Shown piece after piece: positions 20,613 through 30,800 of a stretch of 64,000 bases of DNA. The notes under the pieces were generated by a model. That model did no database searches, was not told the DNA's origin, and saw only the letters and a list, made by a program, of their open reading frames with translations. The stretch spans positions 1 through 64,000 of the forward strand of contig NBIV01000184.1 in NCBI GenBank assembly GCA_003194525.1. The letters are read 5' to 3'. Numbering within the stretch: position 1 is the first letter of the stretch; the number at the start of each line of letters is the position of its first letter. Source of the stretch: Gracilariopsis chorda. Lineage: Eukaryota > Rhodophyta > Florideophyceae > Gracilariales > Gracilariaceae. The position numbers were made by a program, and so were the translations under genes.

Positions 20613-22752
20613 ATGTCGAGGAAGCCCTCCTCTGCGGAGCCTGCAACTAAGTGCAGTCGCTCCCACAATGGTGGAGATAACCCCGAAGTTCGGTTCGTTT
20701 CTCGGATCCCGACTAGGGTTAAATCCAGCCATGCTGGGGGTGCCTCGTCTAGGACTTCAAACCCAGCCCGGGATCCCCGGAACTCCACGTCGACCCCGTT
20801 ATCGAATGCCGTGGATGGTGCTCATCCGGCCCCAGCCGTGGCCGCCGTCGCACCTGAACCCCGTCTAACAGTCGATACCACCCCTGAGGGGAATTCCCTG
20901 GAATCTCAGGTTTACGCTTTGTGGACCGCCCACGACACCCTCGTCGGTGAATTACAAACCCTCCGTGAGGTGGTGATGGACACCCCTAGAAAGGTGGTCG
21001 CAGAGGATCTCCGTACCTTACGTCCGATTTCAACTGTATGTTAGAGAGTTTGGGGCAACCTGCCACCTTCATAGAAGGAGTTGACTCTCGATTTGGTCGA
21101 GTTCGTGCCCGTCTGGAGACGTTAGAGCAGTTTATTCTCATGAATAAACCGTCCCCGGATGATCCGGCACCAGCTGCGTCACACCACGACCAGCATGCTG
21201 GAAGAAAGAAGCGCCGCTATAAGCGGAAACAGAAACGAGATCACTTGGATTCCGATTCTACGACATCATCGGATTCATCCCGAAACGGGTCAGATGGTTC
21301 TAGTTCCTCGGATTCCGATTCGGAGGACGAGAAACGAGGCCATTCTTCCCACTCTAAGCAGTCATCCGCCACCCAAGGTGGGATCCGGACCCGCAGCAAG
21401 GGGAGAAGACACCCTGGCCTCAGGGAATTAAAAACGACGAACCCGTTGTATCGGAAACTATTGTCCTACCGTTACTACCGGCTCGAAGATTCCTCTTTAG
21501 AACGTACACCCCGTGGCACGGGGAAGGTGAAAGAGTGCATAAAGCGTATGCAACTCTCGCTGCGTAACCAGTATTTTACTGGAGAAGACCCAATTATGGT
21601 GTTAGGCTTTCTTTCCCGCTTTGTAGCGGAAGCCGATATCCTCGGAATGAATGAGGGACAAGTCTATTTTGCATTACCGTATTTCTTACGGGGAGTGGCA
21701 GAGGACCAGTACACCTCTGTCAGAAGATCATCTCGTGCCTCAGAGGGAGGATTAACCTGCTGGCCGGAGGCGATGCAATATTTATTGCGCTCCTATGCCA
21801 CCAATACCGCCATTCAAGCGGCAATCCTCGCTTTGCGAGATACTCGTCAGCGCTCAGGCAAGAGTGAAACCGACTACTCGGTGCGCCTTAACAAGGCCTT
21901 CCACCGATGTGGGAATGTATACCCCGCAGGGGAACGTTGTACCATGTTCATCTATGGCCTTGACCCGGCAATCCGGAGTCTTGTCACTAGTTACCGCGAG
22001 GAAAAGCGGAGGGTCACCTACCTCGAGCTTGTTCAACACGCTCGAGCGGAAGGGGAAGCACTTTATGCAAGAACTCCGAATCCTCGGTCTAGGCCCGCCA
22101 AGGCGTTGGTGCTGGAGAGTGACTCCTCATCGCCCTCACTTTTGCGAATAGAACCCCTCAACAGGGATACGACACCGTGCATTTTGCACAGGGAGATGGT
22201 GTGTCTATACAAACCACGTACTTACCTTCAACGACGGAGGACACGTTCGAAACGGCGCAAGATAACCCCGTATTGTACGTGGGGAACAATCGCGTTCAGC
22301 CGCCACGAACCCCGTTTATGAACGGCCAATCCCGTTATCAGCGGCCTGGATGGAATGACACCCACCCGGCGGTACGCTTCTCCGATGCTCGGGATATTAA
22401 CCGGCGCGTCGCCGTGTTGGCTCTAATTTGCCACCTTTGCTACACCCATGGCCATACATCCCCTCAGTGTCTTTGCTCACTGAAGAATATGGCCAAGGTG
22501 GTGGAAAATTACGAGGCCCTCACTCCAGAGGAGAAACGTTCCGTTCCGAGGGCTTCCTACCTCCGTGCTAACACGGACTTCTCGCATGCCTTGCCACATA
22601 TCCGGCGTGCAAGGCTAGCTTTAATTAACCCGAAACGTCCGACGCAACCACTGCTTATGCGGATAAAACCCCCGGCCCCCGGAAGAAAGCTCTGGTGGTC
22701 GAAGATCCTGGACTACCACCTACGGCGGGAAACTCCCAGGAAAACTAACTGA
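20613..22752 (+). pseudogene. Element A Gag, frameshifted
   Basis: Three overlapping frames (20613-21044, 21038-22321, 22177-22752) together align along their whole length with the intact Gag of element B. Shared blocks: RRHPGLRELKTTNPLYRKLL, YRYYRLEDSS, LPYFLRGVAEDQYTSVR, SRASEGGLTCWPEAMQYLLR and the CCHC zinc knuckle CHLCYTHGHTSPQC near 22430-22475. Gag forms the virus-like particle and the knuckle binds RNA. Two frameshifts (near 21035 and 22180) disable this copy. A Ser/Asp-rich low-complexity stretch lies near 21250-21340. Confidence 0.85.
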
Positions 22753-22755
22753 GGG

Positions 22756-22990
22756 AGTCTCCTCTTTGGGAAAGGCGTCCTCAGAGATGAGGCTGTTGAC
22801 GCCCGAGGCGTCGCCACCTCACTCCCGGGTGAAAATCCTTTCAAGGAAGGACCCCGCAGATGCGGACTCTGCACACCTTTCTGTGCTGCGTCGCCCGTGG
22901 ATACGGAGTAAAACCCCCGGATCCCGGATAGAGTCTCGGTTATGGCCAAGCGCAACTACAACGTCAGTGTTCTCGGAATGCTAGATAGAG
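22756..22990 (+). pseudogene. Element A Pol N-terminus, broken at the protease
   Basis: Aligns with the first 95 residues of element B Pol: RLLTPEASPPHSRVKILSRK, LSVLRRPWIRS, then after a frame change MAKRNYNV and LDRGAR at the protease active site. Homology stops at about 22990. Compared with B, some 14 residues are missing between NYNV and the active site. The downstream part of Pol resumes at 41041. Confidence 0.7.
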
Positions 22991-23800
22991 GTGCTAGATC
23001 GCAAGTTTCTTAGGCAAAAGCTCAAAGATACTACGAACATGATAGATTATGCTAGTTTCTGGCGCTTGCCAAGTAAAAGAAAAGATTTTTTGGAATTCAT
23101 ATTTCCATATCTTACAGAGCCTTGCCTCACCTGCACTACCCATCGTTAATTTCAAGTTTGGAGCATGTTCACTCTCCACTAAAAGCCAGATACAGATCTC
23201 GAAATGGCGATGGCCGCGCAGCGGCCAGCGCCATTTCGAGCACCCAACCAAAACTAACATTTTTATTTCCATCTTTTGAACTTCAAACTTCATACTGCCC
23301 TAGTTTGACTTCCAACTCATCCTCAGGAACTCATCTGGGCAGCTCTCTCCGTTCTCACACACCCGACGCACCGTGCATCAGATTCCAATACCACCCATTC
23401 CGCCGTCCTAACAGCCTCAACGGCACTCCTAAACATCACTAGCCTTCTTCTCCCTCTTCCCTCTTTCCATGCCTCCTCTTCAACCGACTCTTAACCTCCA
23501 ATCCTTCTTCGTCCTTCTCCTCCAACCTCGTTTCACGACCCCATCTTCACGCCCAGCACTGCACGTGTCGTAGTACACATCTCTTTGTACATGTTGCGCG
23601 ACGCACGGCAGTACACAGCATGATGAACCATTCGGAAGTCATCAAGTGATTGGCACTCCACCCGATGGTGCTTCCTCAGATTTATCCTCTGCATCCATGG
23701 ATGGGAATGCTTCACTGCATTTCCGCTTGCAGGCCACTCAATTGGCAATGAGTATAACAGGTCCACCCAAGACATGTCCGCACCCATAGCCAGCTGTCCT
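22991..23800. other. Segment C, left part (3' side of the ParB-like frame)
   Basis: Non-LTR DNA between the broken element A protease and the element B 3' LTR. Adjacent to B, on the minus strand, the ParB-like frame of 35388-37974 continues for about 20 codons to a TGA near 23735, once the B target duplication is discounted. A second minus frame stays open from the LTR down to 23533. The segment also contains the hairpin at 23198-23240. Confidence 0.5.
23198..23240. repeat. Strong hairpin, 20-bp arms, 3-base loop
   Basis: Arm CTCGAAATGGCGATGGCCGC (23198-23217), loop GCA, and a reverse-complementary arm at 23221-23240 with one mismatch. It lies in segment C, downstream of the ParB-like frame, where it could act in 3' end formation or be a transposon-derived foldback. 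Confidence 0.85.
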
Positions 23801-24713
23801 TGTGGTGCAATCCCGGTGTGGGAAAGGCACCCAAGGCAGCTCGAAGCCTTGCTCTCTTGGAGAGGTAGGCCCAGCTGAGTAGAGCCCTCCGTGTCCCGTA
23901 TGACGGGTGTAACTCCGTCGGGAGCCTGGATGTACCTCGGAGGTTTAGGGGTTAGAACGGGTCGGAACCACGGCTGGTACGGAAGTAGCCTGCGAGCAGG
24001 GGAACAAAAGAGGGAAAGGGACCACCCGACGGGGGCGTGCGGAAAGCGGGAAGAGACCCCGGAGGTGGGTGCCGATACACACGCACGAACACGCACCGCG
24101 CGGCGGTTAGGGGATATGAGGGGAAGAGATGGTCTCACGGTCTCACGACACACGTCGGTAATATCAATACCCAAAACTGGGGCGGAGATAGGGCCTGTAC
24201 GGGCGGTCACACGACAACAATGAATACCACGAGTGGTCACAACCCACTGGGTACGACGAGCACGGTCTCCTCGGTGGTGCGAGTCGGGTGAAACTAACGG
24301 GCAAGCGGTGTACCTCCGCGAGGAGTTAGACACTTCGCATGGCGAATAGAGTCAGAGCCGAACTCTCCTTTCTTTTCTTGGTGAGCTCGCCGTCGTGCGG
24401 CCGACGCTCAAGTACTAGCTCAGTGCAGTACAGTAGGTAGTGCACTAGCCTAAGTAAAATTAACCCCTAAACTACACTAAAATAAGTAGCCATTTTGGGC
24501 CTCCTGGCCGGGGCTGTAGCCACGTGTCCACCACCCTTGCCAGGCAAGTACCACAAAATATGAATGTTCCCATAACCACCCTGGGTAACCCGACCGCTAA
24601 TTAGCCCGGTAAACGGGGGCTAAAATTCATGCATCCCGCTTCATTGCTCGCACCGAGTACACCTCAGATATGAGTTTCACCATCGCCCGTACGCGGGAAT
24701 GTATTGCACTACA
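23801..24713 (-). repeat. Element B 3' LTR
   Basis: 913 bp, nearly identical to 34475-35387. In element orientation it starts TGTAGTGCAATACATTCCC and ends GGGATTGCACCACA. Confidence 0.95.
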
Positions 24714-24726
24714 CATCCCCCTCCTT
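24714..24726 (-). other. Element B polypurine tract
   Basis: On the minus strand AAGGAGGGGGATG abuts the 3' LTR start. Its position and purine run are those of the plus-strand primer of reverse transcription. Element A has the equivalent AAGGAGGGAGATA. Confidence 0.8.
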
Positions 24727-24777
24727 AAGGGCCGAAAACGAACGTGAGTATAGGCGTGAGGAGGTGAGGCGCGAGGG

Positions 24778-24785
24778 TATAAATA
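24778..24785 (+). promoter_or_regulatory. TATA box driving the antisense gene of element B
   Basis: TATAAATA on the plus strand, just inside the element next to the 3' LTR and 105 bp before the ATG at 24890. It points in the direction of the antisense gene, opposite to gag-pol. Position fits a dedicated promoter; activity is inferred. Confidence 0.5.
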
Positions 24786-24889
24786 GTCCCGACAAGGAAA
24801 TCGCCGAGATACCGGTCCCCCGTACCAACACGGTTACAACTGATCAACCCTCAGTACCTTCTTCAACAGACTCTGCGCCCCTCTCCGCT

Positions 24890-26605
24890 ATGACCAACAC
24901 TCCGTTTTCGAACAACCCGCCTGCGGGCGCCCCGCAGGGGACTTCTGCGAGCGAACAACCTTCCTCCGCGACGCCGGGGTTGCGGGTTCGTCACCCAACC
25001 TCTGGGTTTCTCTCCTTGCCTCTGCCTGGAGGATCGTCTCATGTTCCAACCTTGGATGCCTCGGATGCCGCGAGTATCGCCGCCTGGAATTCCGCTCAAG
25101 TGATACCGATCACTGCGACCGCGGCCGGCTGGGTGTCACCATCGACACTTTGGGCCCGCAATCCCCGGGAAGACGCTCTCCTCTTTTCGCGTGCGCCCTG
25201 GTTCCACCCCACATGGGTTTCCGACTCGGACCTCATCGACTCCTATGTGGAGGAGGGCGAGCTCCCAGGGGGACTAGGCCGGGATTTGGTCGACTCCTTC
25301 GACTGGAGGACGCGTATCGCGGTAGAGCCACAGTTCCTCGCACGGAAGCGCACCAGATATGGTTTCGAGAGGCTGAATGAAGCCCGTGCCGGGATGGCCA
25401 AGGTCGCCTACGACCGTCTCGCCCGCGCGAGTTATCCGGATGAGCTGATACCAATGGAATACAGCTTTGACCTCTCGCGGTACCGTACCTACGGTGAAGT
25501 CTCATACTGCGAGAACCTTGCTGCCTACCAGCCATCTACACCGTTCCGGTCCACTCCAATAGAAGCCGGGATGCTCCTCTGGAGGCGCCCAATTCTGCGT
25601 GCAGAGTTCCGATATCTTCGTCGTCCGAATCATCGCGGATCCTTCTTCGACCGACTCCGGTTTGAGCGAAAGGCGCGCTCCCGCTTCGGGTTCCTGGTAC
25701 CATACCAAAATCTCGAGGTCGAGAGGCTCCGTCCATCCGCGATGCGCGGCCGGTATGCACCTCTTCCCCATTGGTGGAGCAGGTTCGAAGTCCCGAGGGG
25801 ATGCTTTGCGGAGATGCCTCCGTGCCTCAGCTACATCGGTTCACGATTAATCAACAATCCGGATTCCGGTTACTGGACTCTCTTCCTCGCCGAATGGGCT
25901 GCTCGCGTTGCCGCATTTCTCCTCTGGGAGGTGTACGACAAGAACCGTCTGTGGTACATTCCTCCTCACCTACGCCAGGTTATCCGCCGATTGGATCTCT
26001 ATATCCCTCTGGGATCCGAAGCCAATGTGGATGAGCTTCAGTGCCTTCTGAACACCATCGATATGGTTAGCTGGGATACAGTCCCAGCCTCCAACGTCCC
26101 TGAAGGTGAGCCTTCCAGGCATGATCGCTCTCCAGGCCGGAGAAATCCAAACGCTGGCAACTTCGTCTTCTATGACCCTTGGGAGGTATCCGTGACTTCA
26201 CGGGCCCACGCGCTAGCGTTACGCGATGTACCACGCTCCGTTCCGCGAGGCCACCCGGTTGGGTTCATGTTTTCCGATGACTGGCACGGTTCCTACGAGG
26301 ATGATCCAATGGTGGATGACGACCCCGATGAGGTGGAGGAGGCCGTAGCCCCGGGAGCGGCGATGGTCGACGATCTCGACGGATCCGGCCAGCATGTGGC
26401 TGCTCCAGATGGCTGGAATATGGCCGCCAGTGCGGCTGCTTCTCCGTCTACCGCATCTCCGGTCCCCGTGGACCCTCAGGCCGTTGCCCTCAGGGCTCAC
26501 CTCCAGTCCATTGGAGTGGTTGCGCCTTCCAACCTCACCAGCGTGAGCGAGTTATTGGCTTTCGCGTCTGCGAACTACCAACCGCCAACGAGCGGCTCAT
26601 CCTAA
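24890..26605 (+). CDS. Antisense accessory protein of element B, unknown family
   Basis: 571 codons from the first ATG (MTNTPFSNNPPAG); the frame is open a further 62 codons upstream to a TTG. Lies between the chromodomain tail of pol and the 3' LTR, on the strand opposite to gag-pol. The N-terminal 110 residues are Pro/Ser/Thr-rich. The core, about residues 110-400, is rich in W, R and aromatic residues: RAPWFHPTWVSDSDLI, WRRPILRAEFRY, RSRFGFLVPYQNLEVERLRP, RGRYAPLPHWWSRFE, FLAEWAARVAAFLLWEVYDK. An acidic part follows (FVFYDPWE, DDPMVDDDPDEVEE) and a short helical C-terminus. The decayed counterpart in element A (46589-48436) aligns through all these blocks, so the frame has been kept over the divergence of the two families. 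No known domain, no catalytic motif, no membrane segment recognised. It could be a structural, regulatory or Env-like protein; nothing decides between these. Confidence 0.72.
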   Translation: MTNTPFSNNPPAGAPQGTSASEQPSSATPGLRVRHPTSGFLSLPLPGGSSHVPTLDASDAASIAAWNSAQVIPITATAAGWVSPSTLWARNPREDALLFSRAPWFHPTWVSDSDLIDSYVEEGELPGGLGRDLVDSFDWRTRIAVEPQFLARKRTRYGFERLNEARAGMAKVAYDRLARASYPDELIPMEYSFDLSRYRTYGEVSYCENLAAYQPSTPFRSTPIEAGMLLWRRPILRAEFRYLRRPNHRGSFFDRLRFERKARSRFGFLVPYQNLEVERLRPSAMRGRYAPLPHWWSRFEVPRGCFAEMPPCLSYIGSRLINNPDSGYWTLFLAEWAARVAAFLLWEVYDKNRLWYIPPHLRQVIRRLDLYIPLGSEANVDELQCLLNTIDMVSWDTVPASNVPEGEPSRHDRSPGRRNPNAGNFVFYDPWEVSVTSRAHALALRDVPRSVPRGHPVGFMFSDDWHGSYEDDPMVDDDPDEVEEAVAPGAAMVDDLDGSGQHVAAPDGWNMAASAAASPSTASPVPVDPQAVALRAHLQSIGVVAPSNLTSVSELLAFASANYQPPTSGSS

Positions 26606-26941
26606 GTCAGGATCCTGGACCGTGGCACACACACCTGATATAGGTTAGCGCTTAACGCTCCATAGCTTGTGGTAAACGACTTCCTTCTTCTATATCCGTA
26701 TGTCCGGACTCTTCTTTTTCTTCTTCATAGCATCTTCATGCTGGACCGCTAGGCGGTATTCTTCATTAAACCGTTACTTCGGTCGGACCGCTAGGCAGTG
26801 TGACGTCCAATGACCATTGGTTTCCCTATCCAGTCCATTACTTCGTGTAACCTTCTGTAGCCAGATCTCTTCCTGTGTCCTCTTCTCTTCAGAGACTTCT
26901 CTTCCGTCTTCGGAATCTTCTGCATAGTGCAGTGTATCGTC
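26606..26941. other. Spacer between antisense gene and pol tail of element B
   Basis: Convergent 3' region of the two transcription units. Pyrimidine-rich on the plus strand, with the block GGACCGCTAGGC repeated near 26743 and 26788. Probably carries both 3' ends; no gene seen. Confidence 0.45.
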
Positions 26942-27286
26942 CTACCCAACCTGGGCCATGTCCAAAGTGGATGGGAGTGGGAACCGCGTCCGGCGGTGGT
27001 AGGTTATCACCTTGGAACGAGGAAGGTGCTGAATGGGCTCCCATGTGTCCTCTTCCGGGGGGTATCCGTACCATCGGACTTGGTAAAACCACACTCCTTT
27101 GGAGTCCAGAACATGATCCACGATGTGGTCAACGACAAACTCCTGGTCGTACGTAGCCGGCTCCTGACCCGTCATGGCAGGGCTTAAGGGGAGAACCCTG
27201 TGAGGGGAATTGCCTGAAATTGGCGCGACCCTGCGGGCAAAGTCAGTTTTCCTCGACGCTGCGAGTGCTGGGACTTGATACCGCAT
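26942..27286 (-). CDS. Element B Pol C-terminal tail with chromodomain (separate frame)
   Basis: The 114-codon frame ends in a canonical chromodomain: YDQEFVVDHIVDHVLDSKG, then FYQVRWYGYP, EEDTWEPIQHLP. The aromatic cage positions (F/Y near the start, W of VRW, W of TWEP) are present. Chromodomains at the end of integrase direct chromoviruses to modified chromatin. The main pol frame stops at 27886, so about 600 bp in other frames separate the two; at least one frameshift has occurred. The counterpart in element A has the same layout, but its TWEP is TMEP. Confidence 0.8.
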   Translation of the reverse strand: MRYQVPALAASRKTDFARRVAPISGNSPHRVLPLSPAMTGQEPATYDQEFVVDHIVDHVLDSKGVWFYQVRWYGYPPEEDTWEPIQHLPRSKVITYHRRTRFPLPSTLDMAQVG

Positions 27287-27885
27287 TGCGGTCTTTCCGC
27301 TTCCTAATCCTCTCCTTGTGGGGGGGCCTTCCGTTCTAACCGGATTCCCCTATTGACTTGCAGCTCGCGAGCTCTTCTCCCACGCGACCCGTGCAACTCT
27401 GGTGAGTTTGACCGTTCACGGTGAGGGAGGCGGTTCACTACGGTTCCGACGCCAGGAGGCGGATTGCCATGCATCACACACTGTGATTGGCTGGCCGCTG
27501 GCGGCAAGTGTCGCGCGCGGTCTTTCCACGACGCGGGTCTTGACTGTACTCCTGACGCCGGCCGGCGGTATGTACGTGTACACCTTTCCACGGTTTGGAA
27601 TTTCGGGCTTCGTCCGCGTGACAGTGGCGTCACAGTGTCCATTTGTGGGGCTCTGCGGTAACGCACGCAGTGTCAACCACACTCTCCGTGTCCGCGGTTG
27701 CTTTTCAGCTCACCACGAAACTGGTTATGACCGAGGTTGTATGTGCTCCGTACTCGGAGATATCATTCGCCACATTAGTGACCACACCGAGTCCGGTTCA
27801 CTACTTCCCCCTTCGCTACCCAGCGACTCGCTCGACAGGGGTGCATCCGGGTCCGCGGAGACGGCCTTCTCGCTTCGTGATGCGT

Positions 27886-30800
27886 TCAACTCCTCCCTGC
27901 TCCGGGGTGCTCATCCGACGATACCGTATTCCCGATGCAGGCTCGTCCACTGTTCCCAACCTTCTCCCGTGCCGGGCTTACCACGCGTTCCGTGACGGCA
28001 GTACCCTTGCTCTGAAGGGCCTCGGTTAGCGCAGATTGCGGCGCGAGGGAACTCGCTCGCGAAGCCGTATGAAGCGGGACACCGTCCGACGCCGGAGCTT
28101 CCTTCCGCGATGGCGCGATCGATTCCCGTCCCTCCCCCTCCTTAGGTGAGAGGGCGGTGGGTTCAGGCTGAAGGACCTCCGCGGGCGGAGTAACGGTTAG
28201 GCGTTTGGGGTCAAGCGTGCGTTGCACGATACGCGCGGCGCGCTCAACCGGTTGATCGGCAATCGGAAGATCCGAGAGTCCCCGTTCCGGGTGCGGTAAG
28301 ACGGGTGGGCGGGACGGAAGCAGATTATCCGTTGGCGGAGTTACGAGGTCATCCTCCGGGATTGTCACGAGCGGTGATGAGCACTCAGGGGGCGCAGGCG
28401 CGTGGGCTACGCGGTCGCGTGAGACGCGTTCGAACTGGTTATCGATGTCCAGTACGACTGTGTCGTCGGCGACGGAAACCACCCGATAGGGTCCATTCAC
28501 TATCGGTGACAACTTGTGGCGCTTCTCCTTTTCGGGATTATAATATTCCTTTCGCAGGAAGACAGAATCCCCTTCCGAGACCTGGGGTATCGGGGTACGA
28601 ATCTTCGCGTCGAAGTTCTGTTTGTATGCCTTCTGGGCTTTTCCCATAGCCTTTCGGGCGGTAGGGACCATGTTCTTCAACCATTCCTTCCAGGAATCTC
28701 GATATAACCTTGGTGAAGGGTACCCCGAGACGTTCGGTTGCGCTTCAATAGCCATGGGTGGCGGAATCCGAGACAGGACCAGCTCAAATGGAGCGAGGGT
28801 CGTGACCCGGTGTACCTGGGTGTTATACGCGTACGTAATAGCGTCCTTGTACAAGTCCCATTCCATGGGGTGATCCGCGACATACGCGCGCAGTGCGTTG
28901 AGCATAGTACGATTGAATCGTTCCACTTGTCCGTTACACTGCGGGTGGTAGGTGGTAGTAAACATATTCTTGATTCCCAAGATTCTACATACGTCCTGAA
29001 AGAACTTTGAGGTAAATTGAGATCCGTTGTCGGAGAATAGATGTACCGGCGGGCCGTAAGTAAAGACCCAGTGGGTTACGAACGCACGCGCAACCACGTC
29101 CGCGGTAATCCGTTTAAGCGGTACTGTTCTCACCAACTTTGAGAAGCGGTCAGTAATGACGAGAAGATACTTGTAACCACGTTTGGTTTTGACAAGCTCG
29201 CCCAAGATATCAATAGCGACATATTCGAGTGGCGCCCGTGCCGAGAATAGTGTTAACTTCTTCGAGTACTTCCGAAGTTTCACATTATTCTTCGCACATT
29301 CCACGCACGAGCGGCGAACTGCATAGCAGTCAAATGCCATAGCAGGCCAATAGAAGTCCCTGCGAAGGGTCAGGTATAGTTTCCTCCCGCCGGGATGTGC
29401 ACCCAACTTCGCGTAATGCGATAGATGCAAGACGCGCTGCTGCAGCGTGTGAGGTACAACGATCTGTGGGGCCCGTGTCAGCGACCTGACTAGGTAGCCT
29501 CGATCGTTCACCGCAAAGGGTATCTGTGCACCCCCGTTAAGACGGGCACGAATCTGGGCACAGAAAGGATCCTGCTGTTGTTCACGGATCATTTCCTCAG
29601 AGGATATGGGAACAACCTGGCCATCCGGAGGATCCGTAGGGCTTGCAGCCAGAATATCATCACAGATGTCATCCCCATTCACGTCTGGGTCGTCTTCTTC
29701 CGTTCCCTCCGGGGATTGTGCCATGAAACATGGTATTTCCAGATCGTCGACCGGTTCGGTTTCCGCTGATGTTCCTAAGCGCGATAGGGCGTCAGCCTGA
29801 GTATTCAGGGATCTCTTCTTGTAGAGGACATCAAATGTAAATTCCGAGAGTCGGAGACGCCAACGCATGAGGCGGCCCGACGGTTCTCGAATTTCGAGTA
29901 GCCAACGGAGAGCCGAGTGATCGGTGTGAACCTTGAAATGGTTACCCATAAGGTATGGGCAAAGCGTTGCCAACGCCCAAACAACAGCAAGACACTCCTT
30001 CTCGGACACCGAGTAGTTGCGCTCGTGAACGTTCAACGAACGTGACCAATATCCGATCAGATGTCTTTCTCCTTCTTCCGTGACTTGAAACAACGCACAA
30101 CCCACCTGGTGGGCACTTGAGTCAGTATCCACTTCGAAGGGTAAGTCCGGGTGCGGTAAGGCCAGAACTGGCGGGGACGTTACAGCGTCGACAAGAGACG
30201 AGAATGCTGACGACTCAGCCTCGTCAAAGACGTCCAGTTCGGTGGGTTGTCCTTTCCGGAGGAGTGCGTTAAGCGGTGCTGACAAGTCGGCGAAGTTCGG
30301 GACGAATCGGCGATATACATTGCAAAGTCCTAGGAAGGATCGAAGCTCCGTTTGATTAGTCGGATGTTTCGCCTCTCGAAGTGATTTCACTCTTGCTTCA
30401 TCGATTGAAAGCTGTCCGGGGCGGATGATGTGTCCCAGATATTTTACCGAATCGGCGCAGAACTCACACTTTCCCAGCTTCAGGGTGATGCCCGCGTTGC
30501 GGAGCACTGTCAAGACTTCCCGGACATGGGACAGGTGATCGTCCAAGTTATTGGAGAACACTATAATGTCGTCCAAGTATACCAGACAGCTGGTCCATTT
30601 GAACTTCGCCAAGAGGATATCGATTGCCCGTTGGAATGTAGCTGGGGCATTCGTTAGTCCAAACGGCATTCGCTTAAAGCGATATAGTCCTTGATGGCAC
30701 ACAAACGCGGTCTTATCACGATCTTCTTTCCTAATAGGGACCTGCCAGTATCCCGAATTGGCATCAAGGGTAGTGAACACCGTGGCGCTCCCCAGGGAGT

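Noticed and set aside
23533..24333. A 266-codon minus frame crossing the element B 3' LTR boundary
   Set aside because: Two thirds is LTR sequence and the rest segment C; a chance fusion. The part inside C is mentioned there.
27402..28649. Long plus-strand frames opposite the end of element B pol
   Set aside because: They mirror the Pro-rich pol tail and have no counterpart in element A.
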